Assembly: GCF_000422945.1 (NCBI RefSeq)
Contig: NZ_AUHA01000008.1
Span: forward strand, 18,915 to 82,914
Reading direction: 5' to 3'
Source: Daejeonella oryzae DSM 19973
GTDB taxonomy: Bacteria; Bacteroidota; Bacteroidia; Sphingobacteriales; Sphingobacteriaceae
Length of the DNA stretch: 64,000 nt
The stretch's first letter is position 1, and each line of letters begins with the position of its first letter. Shown here one piece after another: positions 8,703-18,214 of this stretch. Under the pieces are notes generated by a model that ran no database searches, was not told the DNA's origin, and was given only the letters and a program-made list of their open reading frames with translations. Made by a program: the position numbers and the translations under genes.

Positions 8703-10744
8703 ATCCCTACTTCTTCCAGTTCTATCCAGTTACCGTCTTCGCGGATAATGCCGATCAATTCATCTAGTGCGTCATCTGAGTTAACATTTTTCTTCACTAC
8801 ATCCCTGCCGCGATAGAGTGTAATTTTTCCAGGTCCGGTTCCAACATATCCATAATCTGCATCTGCCATTTCGCCCGGACCATTAACTATACATCCCATA
8901 ATTGCGATTTTTAAACCTTTTAGATGATCTGTACGATTACGGATCATTTGGGTTGTAATTTGCAGGTCGAATAATGTTCTTCCGCAACTCGGACATGAAA
9001 TATACTCGGTTTTTGATATTCGCGAACGGGTTGCCTGCAAAATCCCGAAAGAGGTTGAAAGTATGCTTGGCAGGGAAATATCGGGTGCATCCGCCCAAAT
9101 GCCGTCTCCAAAGCCATCAATTAATAATCCCCCAAGATCAGTTGCTGCGTATAATTGAAAATCTTCTACAGAAGTAAGATTTGATATTGTGGATTTTAAG
9201 TTTTTCTTCTGTAAATCTTCTACACCAACCTTATAACTTCTGTGAATAATAACCGGCATTTCCAAGCCCATTTCAGTCATTTTCAGAAAAGCCTGGCGCT
9301 GATCGGCCATGGCATTTTGAGAAGTTGTTTCAAGCACAAATACCAATGTATTATCGATAGGGAGTTGACTAAAAAGCTCTGTATCTAAATCTGCCGAAGA
9401 AATTTTTACCAGATTTAACGATGAGCAACGAACCTCAGCTTTAATATATTCCTGCAATCCGAAAAGAGGATGACAGTTTGATTTATCAGAAATTAAAATC
9501 CAGGTAGTATAATTATATAAATGTTTAAGATTGCCGGGCAATGAAAAAGAAGGCAGCTGATCTGCCAGATACACAAAATCTGTAGACTGCTCGGCCATGC
9601 TATATTTGTCGAGCAAAGGAGAATATAAATATCCAACAGCAGATAAAACAGCCGGATCTTTTAGATTTTGGGAAGATATATCAATAATTACTCTTGGAAC
9701 CTGATGCCCTCCAATAAAGGTGTTTAATTCTGTTGTGTGCCGACGATTATAAGAATAAGGACTAAAGCCTTCTCCGGAATGAATTAATTGATTATCAGAT
9801 TTACTATTCAAATTAACATCAACAGCATTTAATTGGCGGCCGGTATATCTGTTTGCTAACGCGATGGCAACCGGAGCCTCGAATTCAGGATCCTCCGTTA
9901 AAGAAACCCGAATTGTATCGCCCAAACCATCTTCCAGCAATGTGCCGATACCCACAGCAGATTTTATGCGACCGTCTTCGCCATCACCTGCTTCGGTTAC
10001 GCCCAGGTGTAAAGGATAATTCATACCCTCTTTAACCATGGTTTCAACCAGTAAACGATAAGCCTGAACCATCACCTGCGGGTTACTTGCTTTCATAGAA
10101 ACTACCAGATTGTAAAAATTCAGATCCTGGCACATTCGCATAAATTCCATCGCCGACTCCACCATTCCCTGGGGTGTATCGCCGTAATGGCTCATAATAC
10201 GGTCGGATAAAGAGCCATGGTTAGTGCCTATGCGCATAGCCGTACCATATTCTTTACAAACTTTTACAAGCGGGGTAAATTTTTTATAAATACGGTCAAG
10301 TTCCGCCCGATATTCGGTGCTTGAATATTCAAAATTTTCAAATTTCTTTTTATCAGCATAATTACCCGGATTCACCCTCACTTTTTCTACAATACGGGCA
10401 GCCACTTCGGCTGCATTTGGAGTAAAATGAATATCGGCAATTAAGGGAACATTATATCCGCGTAAGCGAAGTTCTTTTTTAATATTAGCGAGATTTTGCG
10501 CTTCTTTAACACTGGGAGCAGTAATGCGAACATAATCACAACCTGCTTCTACCATGCGAATAGTTTGTTCAACAGTTCCCAGCGTATCCATAGTATCTGT
10601 AGTAGTCATACTCTGGATTCTGATCGGATTATTTCCGCCCATTGCAATATCGCCAATAGCGACCTCACGTGTTAAAAACCGGGAATAATTTGACAGTGAA
10701 TTACAATATCGGCCTTCTAATATCTTTACAGCTTCTGGGTTCAT
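8699..10744 (-). CDS. ispG: 4-hydroxy-3-methylbut-2-enyl diphosphate synthase, long form
   Basis: IspG (GcpE) is the penultimate enzyme of the MEP isoprenoid pathway. It is a [4Fe-4S] enzyme that opens the cyclodiphosphate MEcPP to HMBPP. The TIM-barrel half (about residues 15-300) contains GDIAMGGNNPIRIQSMTTTD and RIGTNHGSLSDRI. The C-terminal cluster domain has ISCPSCGRTLFDLQ and IMGCIVNGPGEMADADYGYVG. At 681 residues it is far longer than the roughly 370-residue E. coli enzyme, because a domain of about 250 residues sits between the barrel and the cluster domain. This is the three-domain form known from plants, Chlamydiae and Bacteroidota. It appears to be a single transcription unit. Confidence 0.96.
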   Translation of the reverse strand: MNPEAVKILEGRYCNSLSNYSRFLTREVAIGDIAMGGNNPIRIQSMTTTDTMDTLGTVEQTIRMVEAGCDYVRITAPSVKEAQNLANIKKELRLRGYNVPLIADIHFTPNAAEVAARIVEKVRVNPGNYADKKKFENFEYSSTEYRAELDRIYKKFTPLVKVCKEYGTAMRIGTNHGSLSDRIMSHYGDTPQGMVESAMEFMRMCQDLNFYNLVVSMKASNPQVMVQAYRLLVETMVKEGMNYPLHLGVTEAGDGEDGRIKSAVGIGTLLEDGLGDTIRVSLTEDPEFEAPVAIALANRYTGRQLNAVDVNLNSKSDNQLIHSGEGFSPYSYNRRHTTELNTFIGGHQVPRVIIDISSQNLKDPAVLSAVGYLYSPLLDKYSMAEQSTDFVYLADQLPSFSLPGNLKHLYNYTTWILISDKSNCHPLFGLQEYIKAEVRCSSLNLVKISSADLDTELFSQLPIDNTLVFVLETTSQNAMADQRQAFLKMTEMGLEMPVIIHRSYKVGVEDLQKKNLKSTISNLTSVEDFQLYAATDLGGLLIDGFGDGIWADAPDISLPSILSTSFGILQATRSRISKTEYISCPSCGRTLFDLQITTQMIRNRTDHLKGLKIAIMGCIVNGPGEMADADYGYVGTGPGKITLYRGRDVVKKNVNSDDALDELIGIIREDGNWIELEEVGI

Positions 10745-10853
10745 GCAAACGGATAAAATTTTTCAAAAATACATATTTCATTTTACCCGGAGATTTTCGG
10801 AGAATAGAAAAAGCTCATTTGTTTTGAGAGAGCCGTTTAGTAATCTGTATTTA

Positions 10854-11459
10854 TCAGATCAGCCGCTCTTTTCTTACCAATGTTCCGGCGATTTTATCAT
10901 GAAGACATTGCTGCCGCTTATCAAAAAAGCCAATAATATACCCTATGCCTAAAGTAGCTACAGACAGTATTTTAGAAAAATTTCTGATTACTGAGCGGCC
11001 AGGTGTTATTCTAGAACCATTTTCATCGCATACCTTAACAGACATTAATACCTTTCCAAAAGTTCCCTGGCGGGCAGAGGCTTCCATATATGAGGCATAG
11101 AATATTTTTACAATCGGAATTATGGCCAGGCCTGATAAGGATATTAAAATCCGCAGATCTCGTTCATCAATAAAAGCAATAACCACAGAAGCCAGGATGA
11201 TATAAATCCCGAAAAGGATAAAATAATCTATAATTACGGCAAGCAAACGAATATCCATGGAGGCAAAGTACTGCGGGGCGACAGCAATTTCATTCCAGCC
11301 AAAAAGCCCGCGAAGTGCGGGCACTTCGTGAGCTTCTTTAAAATCATCCATTTCGCTGGTTTTAATAAATGTCCCCGGCATGATTTTTAGATTTTTTAAT
11401 TCGTCTTCCTTGTAAGGACCTGCCGGTTTGCCATTTATTACCACATAATATAAACTCAT
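10854..11459 (-). CDS. GYF_2-RDD membrane protein
   Basis: This is a 201-residue protein with two parts. Residues 1-50 match the GYF_2 type (YYVVINGKPAGPYKEDELK), a small domain thought to bind peptides. Residues from about 68 (SMDIRLLAVIIDYFILFGIY) form an RDD membrane domain with three to four hydrophobic helices and the conserved RQGTFGKVLMSVKV signature. The function is not established. It lies 2 bp after the LiaF-like gene and is the last gene of the PspC-type cluster, which suggests a part in envelope homeostasis. Confidence 0.78.
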   Translation of the reverse strand: MSLYYVVINGKPAGPYKEDELKNLKIMPGTFIKTSEMDDFKEAHEVPALRGLFGWNEIAVAPQYFASMDIRLLAVIIDYFILFGIYIILASVVIAFIDERDLRILISLSGLAIIPIVKIFYASYMEASARQGTFGKVLMSVKVCDENGSRITPGRSVIRNFSKILSVATLGIGYIIGFFDKRQQCLHDKIAGTLVRKERLI

Positions 11460-11461
11460 AT

Positions 11462-12412
11462 TTAATATCTGTTCACATTAAATTCGGAGAGTCCGCCTTT
11501 AAGATTGATCATGATTTTTTTAGCTGAAGAATCATAATTAGATGTAATATATGATCCGTCTGACTGTTTTGTGAATCCCGAGAAATCCCTTGAAGATAAA
11601 CCCGTTTCTACTTTAATGCGACATCCGGCAGATGTGGGAATACTGATTTCAACTTCAGCAACACCGGTTTCGACATCAACATTGGAAATGGTGAGGGGCT
11701 CAGGCATTTTTATTTTAAAGGAAGCCGCACCACCTTTTAACTTCACATCATTGATTTTAAAAGCTGTAAGATCAAAGTCTGCTGTTCCAGCCCCCATTTC
11801 TAAGTTAATATTCCAAACAGGTTTTGTATTTAATTTCAAATCAGCATCGTTTCCATCCATTCCTTTCATATTCCAATTGCCTTTTCTATCTCTCATCCGG
11901 AAAGTAAGAATTTCCATAGAATCTCTGCTGCTTTTTTCGAGAGTGTACGCTCCAGAATTTTGGCTTACGCTGGCATCAAATAAATTTGAAGTAGTATCAT
12001 TCAGATTATAGCTTGTTGCACCACCCTTAATATTTAATTCTGCCCGGCTTGTACTTGCGGAAAATGGTTCTGAAAACAGGTTTGCACCGCCGAGATCTTT
12101 ATCTGAGGATGAATTATTCTCCTCATCATCGGTATCATATTTAAATGACCATTTGTGCTGCTCAGAAAGCGGGCGGGTTCCCTGGTAAGTTATTAGTGCT
12201 AAAGCAAAAAGTGTGATCAGGCCGGCTATGATTGGCCCGTATTTGTTATCATCTTTATTGAATAACATATTGGTACCTATAACAATAAACATCAAAGGCC
12301 ATAATCTCCATACTGATCTCCAATAAAAATCTATTACATTATAATTATCAAGCAGGAATATCGCTCCGATAAATACAAATAAAAGTCCCCAAACTATTTT
12401 TTCTGTTTTCAT
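11462..12412 (-). CDS. LiaF-like membrane protein with C-terminal beta-rich domain
   Basis: In this 316-residue protein the first 75 residues contain four short hydrophobic stretches (WGLLFVFIGAIFLLDNYNVI, LWPLMFIVIGTNMLF and a further pair), the LiaI/LiaF-like transmembrane region often labelled DUF5668. After an acidic linker (about residues 95-110) follows a beta-rich region of about 190 residues with repeating strands such as NLEMGAGTADFDL and LKGGAASFKIKM, similar to the toast-rack domain of PspC/LiaF proteins. Such proteins sense or buffer cell-envelope stress. It sits between pspC (5 bp upstream) and the GYF-RDD gene. Confidence 0.78.
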   Translation of the reverse strand: MKTEKIVWGLLFVFIGAIFLLDNYNVIDFYWRSVWRLWPLMFIVIGTNMLFNKDDNKYGPIIAGLITLFALALITYQGTRPLSEQHKWSFKYDTDDEENNSSSDKDLGGANLFSEPFSASTSRAELNIKGGATSYNLNDTTSNLFDASVSQNSGAYTLEKSSRDSMEILTFRMRDRKGNWNMKGMDGNDADLKLNTKPVWNINLEMGAGTADFDLTAFKINDVKLKGGAASFKIKMPEPLTISNVDVETGVAEVEISIPTSAGCRIKVETGLSSRDFSGFTKQSDGSYITSNYDSSAKKIMINLKGGLSEFNVNRY

Positions 12413-12417
12413 AATTA

Positions 12418-13062
12418 TTATAATGTCTGATCTGTGTTGGTTGAGTTAGTTGCATTTGGATTAACTGAAGGCTGATCATCTGCAGTTTTAATCACTGTCG
12501 TTGGTTGTTCTGTACTTACTACAGTTGTAGAGGTTGTGGTTGTTGAAGTTTCGGCCTTTGCTTCCCAGGCTGTGTTTTCATTAACAACATCTTTGTGGGA
12601 TTCTTTTTTACCTGCTTTGGTAATTAATAAAATTCCGGGGACGATGAACACCAATGGCCATAGTTTTTCGAAATCAAACCAATAGGGAATAAAATTAAAC
12701 TGATCCAAAAGGAAGAAGGCTCCAAAAATTATCATTAACAAGCCAACAATCATTCTTCCACTGTTGCTTTTGCGGGGTTTTAAAGCCGAAGCCATACCCG
12801 GCTCATTTAAATCAGGCACATAACCCGGCGCTTTATCTTCATAAACCCGGTAATCGGCGTTGTATGATTTGTAGTTAAATGGTTTTACCGGCACAGCTAT
12901 CCAAAGTATGATATAAGCCAGAAAACCTGAAGCACCGGCTAATGTTGCTACCACAAAGGCAATTCGTACCCATGTTACATCTACATCAAAATAATCTGCA
13001 AGTCCGGCACATACGCCGGCAAGGACTTTTTCCTGTTCGTTCCGCTGAAGTTTCTTTTCCAT
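12418..13062 (-). CDS. PspC-domain protein
   Basis: In this 214-residue protein the N-terminal PspC domain is clear: KLQRNEQEKVLAGVCAGLADYF is followed by a membrane helix ending in IILWIAVPVK. A second pair of hydrophobic segments (MIVGLLMIIFGAFFLLDQFN and LWPLVFIVPGILLI) is of the LiaI/LiaF type. The last 40 residues are a Thr/Ser-rich disordered tail. PspC proteins are integral parts of phage-shock-type envelope stress responses. It heads a three-gene cluster with a good promoter at 13121-13151. No PspA or PspB homologue is present here. Confidence 0.85.
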   Translation of the reverse strand: MEKKLQRNEQEKVLAGVCAGLADYFDVDVTWVRIAFVVATLAGASGFLAYIILWIAVPVKPFNYKSYNADYRVYEDKAPGYVPDLNEPGMASALKPRKSNSGRMIVGLLMIIFGAFFLLDQFNFIPYWFDFEKLWPLVFIVPGILLITKAGKKESHKDVVNENTAWEAKAETSTTTTSTTVVSTEQPTTVIKTADDQPSVNPNATNSTNTDQTL

Positions 13063-13120
13063 TATTATAAGATTGATTGGTTTAAATTAAATGTTTCTGA
13101 ATAATCATTAATTGATAGTT

Positions 13121-13151
13121 CAAATGTATGAGGAGAAGTCATCAGAGACAA
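13121..13151 (-). promoter_or_regulatory. promoter of the pspC-like cluster (TTG-20-TACATTTG)
   Basis: On the minus strand, TTG (13149-13151) is followed after exactly 20 bp by TACATTTG (13121-13128). This matches the Bacteroidota sigma factor consensus TTG-N17-23-TAnnTTTG at both elements. The pspC start is about 60 bp downstream. It is the best-formed promoter in the first half of the window. Confidence 0.62.
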
Positions 13152-13244
13152 TATCAAATAGGCAGGGGCTATAGAGTTCTCGGTAAACAACCTGATATAA
13201 TCGGTAAAACTAATTTGCCGGAAGCCTGATTTTGAAAATATGAA

Positions 13245-13946
13245 TTAAACATCTCCTCTGGAGGGTGTAATTACAATTTCATCTGTATTGGCACCTGCAC
13301 TCATTTTCAAAGAATTTATCAGGGCAGAAGCTACATCTTCAGGATCCACAAACCTCTCGGCCGGAATTGAAGTCCCCTCCCATGAACTGGTTAAAGTAGA
13401 GCCGGGTAAAATAGCGGTTACTTTAACACCATATTTCATTAGCTCCATTCTCAATACCCTGGTTAGACCAAGCAGAGCAAACTTAGTTACACTATAAGAA
13501 CCTGCATTTTCTGCCGGGTTTATACTGGCAACAGAACATATATTAAATATATGTCCTTTTCCTTCCTCCCTCATTTTTCTGCCAAAAAACTTGCTTAGAA
13601 TCTGCGGGGCCTTAACGTTGATTTGCATTTGGCGTTCTAAAGCGCTATCATCTTCATCCAGCAAGGCAGAAGGAATGAACAGACCTGCATTATTTACAAG
13701 AACATCTGTAAAGGAAAAACCAGAAGCAACATACTGCGCAAACGCCTGCACTTCCGCTTCAATTTCAAAATCTGCCTTAAATGTTAAAATGTTTATTGCG
13801 GGATATAATTCAAGGATTTCCTTTTTAAATCTTTCCAGGTCAGTACTGTTCCGCGAACATAAAGCGAGATTATAATTATTGGCTGCAAGCTGCAGGGAAA
13901 CAGCTCGTCCTATGCCTTTGGTTGCACCAGTTACAATTGCATTCAT
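13245..13946 (-). CDS. short-chain dehydrogenase/reductase
   Basis: This 233-residue classical SDR has the cofactor motif TGATKGIGRAVSLQLA, the structural NNAG (LVNNAGLF), and the catalytic Ser in NICSVASI with Tyr and Lys in YSVTK. The CSRN after beta-2 suggests NADP(H) preference, as in 3-oxoacyl-ACP reductases (FabG-like) and sepiapterin reductase-like enzymes. The substrate cannot be inferred. It stands alone, divergent from the Mla-type transporter genes and 182 bp after the pspC cluster promoter region. Confidence 0.88.
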   Translation of the reverse strand: MNAIVTGATKGIGRAVSLQLAANNYNLALCSRNSTDLERFKKEILELYPAINILTFKADFEIEAEVQAFAQYVASGFSFTDVLVNNAGLFIPSALLDEDDSALERQMQINVKAPQILSKFFGRKMREEGKGHIFNICSVASINPAENAGSYSVTKFALLGLTRVLRMELMKYGVKVTAILPGSTLTSSWEGTSIPAERFVDPEDVASALINSLKMSAGANTDEIVITPSRGDV

Positions 13947-14092
13947 GATTTAAATTTAACAATTTAAAGGAATCCGGGGATGGAAAGCTCAGTATTGAAC
14001 AGAGCTAAATACGGGTTTTTTAACCAAAACAGGAATACAGATGATTATTTTGTATTATAATTGCATAATCTCACGAGTATAATATTCAGTTA

Positions 14093-14827
14093 ATGATCTT
14101 TCATCCCCTTGGTAAATATATTTTACTGTTAAAAGCAGCATTCCGCAGGCCGGAAAAATGGAATATCTATCGCAAAGAAATCTTTAAAGAAATGAACTAT
14201 ATAGGCGTTGGTTCCCTCGGAATTATTGCTATCATTTCTGTTTTTCTTGGAGCGGTAACTACCGTTCAAACAGCTTTCCAGCTTGTCAGCGATTTAATTC
14301 CAAAATCGGTAATTGGCGGAATTGTAAGAGATTCGTCCATTTTGGAACTTAGTCCTACTATATCCGCTATTGTATTAGCCGGAAAGGTAGGCTCAAGTGT
14401 GGCTTCCCAAATTGGCACCATGCGTGTTACCGAGCAAATAGATGCATTAGAAATCATGGGAATTAACTCACCGGGATATCTGATTCTGCCAAAAATTATC
14501 GGAGCAGTAACCACTATTCCATTGCTGGTTATTATTTCTATTAGCCTGAGTATTATGGGAGGTTATCTTGCAGGAACCGCTTCTGGAGCTGTGTCTTCCC
14601 AGGATTTTATCAATGGACTGACTACTGATTTTATTCCATTTACATTTACTGTATCGATGGTAAAATCGGTGATATTTGCTTTTATTATCGTTACCGTTTC
14701 TGCTTACCAGGGATTTTACACTAATGGCGGTGCTTTGGAAGTTGGACAATCAAGCACCAAGGCAGTTGTAATCAGCTGTATTATGATCCTTTTTTCTGAT
14801 TACGTTATTGCTCAGTTATTATTATGA
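14093..14827 (+). CDS. mlaE: MlaE-family ABC transporter permease
   Basis: This 244-residue inner-membrane permease is of the MlaE/YrbE family. It shows the conserved ELSPTISAIVLAGKVGSSVASQIGTMRVTEQIDALEIMG region and five to six hydrophobic helices. MlaE proteins pair with MlaF ATPases to move phospholipids between the membranes and maintain outer-membrane asymmetry. The stop overlaps the ATPase start by 4 bp. No MlaD (MCE) gene follows here, so the substrate-binding partner must be elsewhere. Confidence 0.92.
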   Translation: MIFHPLGKYILLLKAAFRRPEKWNIYRKEIFKEMNYIGVGSLGIIAIISVFLGAVTTVQTAFQLVSDLIPKSVIGGIVRDSSILELSPTISAIVLAGKVGSSVASQIGTMRVTEQIDALEIMGINSPGYLILPKIIGAVTTIPLLVIISISLSIMGGYLAGTASGAVSSQDFINGLTTDFIPFTFTVSMVKSVIFAFIIVTVSAYQGFYTNGGALEVGQSSTKAVVISCIMILFSDYVIAQLLL

Positions 14828-15576
14828 TAGAGGTAAAGAACATTCATAAATACTTTGGAGAAAATTATGTCTTAAAAGGCATTTCTGCCACTTTCAGGGA
14901 GGGCGTATGTAATCTGATTATTGGCGGATCCGGTTCAGGTAAAACTACATTATTAAAATGTATGGTTGGACTTCACGAACCCGAAGAAGGATCTGTAATT
15001 TATGATAGCAGGGATTTCACACGGATGAATTTTGAATCCCGGATTGAAATCAGAACGGAAATTGGAATGCTTTTTCAGGGTTCTGCCCTATTCGATTCGA
15101 TGACGGTAGAAGAAAATATCATGTTTCCGCTAAATATGTTCACAGAGCAAAGCCGCAAGGAAAAAAGAGAACGGGCAAATTTTTGTCTGGAACGGGTTAA
15201 CCTTGCCGGGAAAAATCTTCTTTTTCCTGCTGAGCTTTCCGGAGGTATGAAAAAAAGGGTAGGAATTGCACGTGCAATTGCCATGAACCCAAAATACCTT
15301 TTTGTAGATGAACCTAATTCGGGCCTCGACCCAAAAACATCTATTGTTATTGATGAGCTGATTCAGGAACTTACAGAAGAATACAATTCCACTACTGTGA
15401 TTGTAACTCATGATATGAACTCGGTAATGGGAATTGGAGAAAATATAATTTTCCTTCATCAGGGAGAAAAATGGTGGGAAGGCTCTAACAAAGAAATAGC
15501 TCATACAGATAACAAGGAGCTGAATGAATTTGTATTTGCCAGTAAGTTTATGGAATCTGCTAAAGCGAAATTCTAA
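14824..15576 (+). CDS. mlaF: MlaF-family ABC transporter ATP-binding protein
   Basis: This 250-residue ATPase carries Walker A GGSGSGKTTLLK, a Q-loop in GMLFQGSALFDSMTV, the signature LSGGMKKRVGIARAIA, Walker B YLFVDEPNSGLDP and an H-switch in VIVTHDMNSV. The ALFDSMTVEENIMFPL segment is typical of MlaF. It is translated coupled to the permease gene through an ATGA overlap and would form an MlaEF lipid-transport module at the inner membrane. Confidence 0.93.
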   Translation: MIEVKNIHKYFGENYVLKGISATFREGVCNLIIGGSGSGKTTLLKCMVGLHEPEEGSVIYDSRDFTRMNFESRIEIRTEIGMLFQGSALFDSMTVEENIMFPLNMFTEQSRKEKRERANFCLERVNLAGKNLLFPAELSGGMKKRVGIARAIAMNPKYLFVDEPNSGLDPKTSIVIDELIQELTEEYNSTTVIVTHDMNSVMGIGENIIFLHQGEKWWEGSNKEIAHTDNKELNEFVFASKFMESAKAKF

Positions 15577-15615
15577 AAAATTAATTATAACACCCAAACA
15601 CTATTTAGTACCACG

Positions 15616-16542
15616 ATGAATAGCACTTCGCAAAATCCTTTAACAGGAAACGCTGGCATTCAGTTATTAACGCCAAAACACTGGCAAGATTACGAATTAA
15701 TAGATTGCGGTGATTTCGAGAAACTCGAAAGATTTGGCAATGTCATCCTGATAAGACCTGAGCCTCAGGCTGTATGGGCAAAAGCTTACAATGAAAGTGA
15801 ATGGACCAAACTCCATCACATCCGTTTTAAGGGCCGTTCTGCAACTTCGGGAGAGTGGATTAAAAAAGATGCAAAAACTCCTGACCGGTGGCACATCAAT
15901 TATAATAACCCGGATATCAGTATCAAATTTCGTCTTGCACTAACTTCATTTAAGCATCTGGGAATCTTCCCCGAGCAGGCTGTGAACTGGGATTACATTA
16001 CCCAAAGTATAAAAAGCTTTAAAACTCAACAGCCAAAAGTTTTGAATTTATTTGCCTACACAGGCGGCGCTTCTTTAGCTGCACGTGCCGCAGGTGCAGA
16101 AACCACCCACGTTGATTCTATCAAACAGGTAGTTAGCTGGGCAAATGAAAACCAGGAATTATCCAAACTGGATAATATTCGCTGGATGGTTGAGGATGCC
16201 TTAAAATTTGTGAAGAGAGAACTTAAAAGAGGGAAAAAATACCATGGAATTATCCTGGATCCGCCGGCTTACGGCCATGGACCAAATGGTGAAAAGTGGA
16301 AACTGGAAGATAACATTCAGGAAATGATGCGTGATGTGGTTCAGCTTCTGGATGAGGAAGAGCATTTCTTAATTTTAAACACTTATTCTTTAGGATTTTC
16401 GTCGGTTATTGTTGAAAACCTGATCCGTTCATCATTGCCCCGCGTTCAAAATCTGGAAACTGGCGAACTGTATCTGCAGGCTAAATCAGGCTGCAAACTC
16501 CCGCTGGGAGTTTTTGGAAAATTCAGAAAAAATATTTGGTAA
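15616..16542 (+). CDS. class I SAM-dependent methyltransferase, RlmI/RlmL-like
   Basis: This 308-residue methyltransferase has the SAM-binding motif VLNLFAYTGGASLAARAAGA, the acidic loop HVDSIKQVVSWANEN and a catalytic-type motif LDPPAYGHGPNGEKWKLEDN. This arrangement is characteristic of rRNA cytosine-5 methyltransferases of the RlmI/RlmK family. The N-terminal PUA domain of RlmI is not apparent. Instead residues 15-110 form a beta-rich region (YELIDCGDFEKLERFG). It follows mlaF by 39 bp. Target RNA unknown. Confidence 0.83.
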   Translation: MNSTSQNPLTGNAGIQLLTPKHWQDYELIDCGDFEKLERFGNVILIRPEPQAVWAKAYNESEWTKLHHIRFKGRSATSGEWIKKDAKTPDRWHINYNNPDISIKFRLALTSFKHLGIFPEQAVNWDYITQSIKSFKTQQPKVLNLFAYTGGASLAARAAGAETTHVDSIKQVVSWANENQELSKLDNIRWMVEDALKFVKRELKRGKKYHGIILDPPAYGHGPNGEKWKLEDNIQEMMRDVVQLLDEEEHFLILNTYSLGFSSVIVENLIRSSLPRVQNLETGELYLQAKSGCKLPLGVFGKFRKNIW

Positions 16543-16632
16543 GGATAGTGCAAACCCCCCATTCGTTGAAATCTTTTTCTTTGGAAATCCATGCAGCGTA
16601 ATTACTTTGCTGAATAACTAAGCCATTATACT

Positions 16633-18213
16633 GTGAAATATATTCTATTCTTGTTTTTGCTCCTTCCCTTTTTTAGCTTTTCGCAAAAAAAAGCTGATAT
16701 CCTTCTTAAAAACGGAAAAATTATAGACGGTACCGGAAATTCATGGTTTTACGGAGATGTGGCTATACGCAAAGGAAAAATTATTGCAGTAGGAAATCTG
16801 CATAAATACAGAGCATCAAAAATAATTGATGTTCAGAGAATGATCATAGCTCCCGGTTTTATTGATGTTCATACTCACATTGAAGGCGATGAAAAGAGAA
16901 CGCCAACCGCTGATAATTTCATTTTCGATGGGGTTACGACTGTAATCACGGGTAACTGCGGTTCATCAAACACCGATTTAACAAATTACTTCCGGATGCT
17001 CGACAGCCTGAAACTATCGGTAAATGTGGCAAGTTTTATTGGTCATAATAATGTGAGGGAAGCAATATTGGGAACCGCAAACCGCGAACCCAATCCAGAG
17101 GAATTAAAAAAGATGGAATTTCTGGTTGAAGAAGGGATGAAAAACGGAGCCGTTGGTTTTTCTACGGGTTTAATTTATATACCCGGAACATATGCAAAAA
17201 CTAATGAAGTAGTTTCACTGGCAAAAGCTTCTTCTAAATATCAGGGAATTTATACATCACATATCCGCAGCGAAAGCCAGCAGGTTTTTGCCGCCATTGA
17301 AGAGGCAATTAATGTGGGTAAAGAAGCAGGTATGCCAGTTCAGATCTCACATTTCAAAATCGGCAAACCGTATTGGGGACAGTCGGATAAAACACTTGGT
17401 CAAGTAGAGAAAGCAAGAAATGAAGGTTTCGATGTAACCATAGATCAATATCCTTATACAGCCAGCAGCACATCTTTAAATTCTGTGATACCTTCCTGGG
17501 CACTTGAGAATGGAAAAGATTCTATATTATATCGATTAAAAAATCCCTTAATCCGCAAAAAAATAATTGAGGAAATGATAGGTGATATGGAAAAAAGGCA
17601 ACGATCCAATTTTGATTACGCGGTAGTTGCCCGGTTCAGAGCCGATTCTGCTTATAACGGAAAAAACATTTCTGAGATCAACTTAATGATGGGCAGAAAA
17701 GGTACCATACCCGATGAAATTGAAACCATCTTAGATCTGACTGAAAAAGGCGGGGCGTCAATGGTTTTCCACTCCATGGATGAGGCAGATGTAGAAAACA
17801 TTATGAAATATCCGTTTACAATGATTGCATCAGACTCCGGCATTCGCGATTTTGGACAGGGAGTTCCCCATCCGAGAGGATACGGCAGCAACGCCCGTGT
17901 TCTTTCGAAATATGTAAGAGAGCGCAAAGTTATCAGGATGGAGGATGCAATCCGGAGAATGACTTCATTACCAGCACAAAAATTCGGTTTTAAAAATCGC
18001 GGGCTTTTACGTGAAGGAATGGCCGCCGACATTGTTATCTTTGACCCGGTAACCGTAACAGATCAATCTACGTATGCAAAACCTCATCAATATTCAGAAG
18101 GCTTTAAATACGTTATAGTTAACGGAAAGCTGACAGTAAACAATAGTCTGCACACCGGAATACGTAACGGAAAAGTACTATTCGGACCAGGCTTTAAGCG
18201 CACAAACAACTAA
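16633..18213 (+). CDS. secreted D-aminoacylase-type amidohydrolase
   Basis: This 526-residue protein has a signal peptide (KYILFLFLLLPFFSFSQ) and a metal-dependent amidohydrolase fold. The N-terminal composite domain begins ADILLKNGKIIDGTGNSWFYG. The first metal motif is GFIDVHTHIEGD, a TGNCGSS segment follows, and the next metal ligands lie in YTSHIRSE and QISHFKIG. A late Asp lies in IASDSGIRDFG. This order fits N-acyl-D-amino-acid deacylases and D-glutamate deacylases. Export suggests a role in using D-amino-acid or peptidoglycan-derived material. The start codon is GTG; no better ATG precedes the signal peptide. Confidence 0.85.
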   Translation: MKYILFLFLLLPFFSFSQKKADILLKNGKIIDGTGNSWFYGDVAIRKGKIIAVGNLHKYRASKIIDVQRMIIAPGFIDVHTHIEGDEKRTPTADNFIFDGVTTVITGNCGSSNTDLTNYFRMLDSLKLSVNVASFIGHNNVREAILGTANREPNPEELKKMEFLVEEGMKNGAVGFSTGLIYIPGTYAKTNEVVSLAKASSKYQGIYTSHIRSESQQVFAAIEEAINVGKEAGMPVQISHFKIGKPYWGQSDKTLGQVEKARNEGFDVTIDQYPYTASSTSLNSVIPSWALENGKDSILYRLKNPLIRKKIIEEMIGDMEKRQRSNFDYAVVARFRADSAYNGKNISEINLMMGRKGTIPDEIETILDLTEKGGASMVFHSMDEADVENIMKYPFTMIASDSGIRDFGQGVPHPRGYGSNARVLSKYVRERKVIRMEDAIRRMTSLPAQKFGFKNRGLLREGMAADIVIFDPVTVTDQSTYAKPHQYSEGFKYVIVNGKLTVNNSLHTGIRNGKVLFGPGFKRTNN

Positions 18214-18214
18214 T

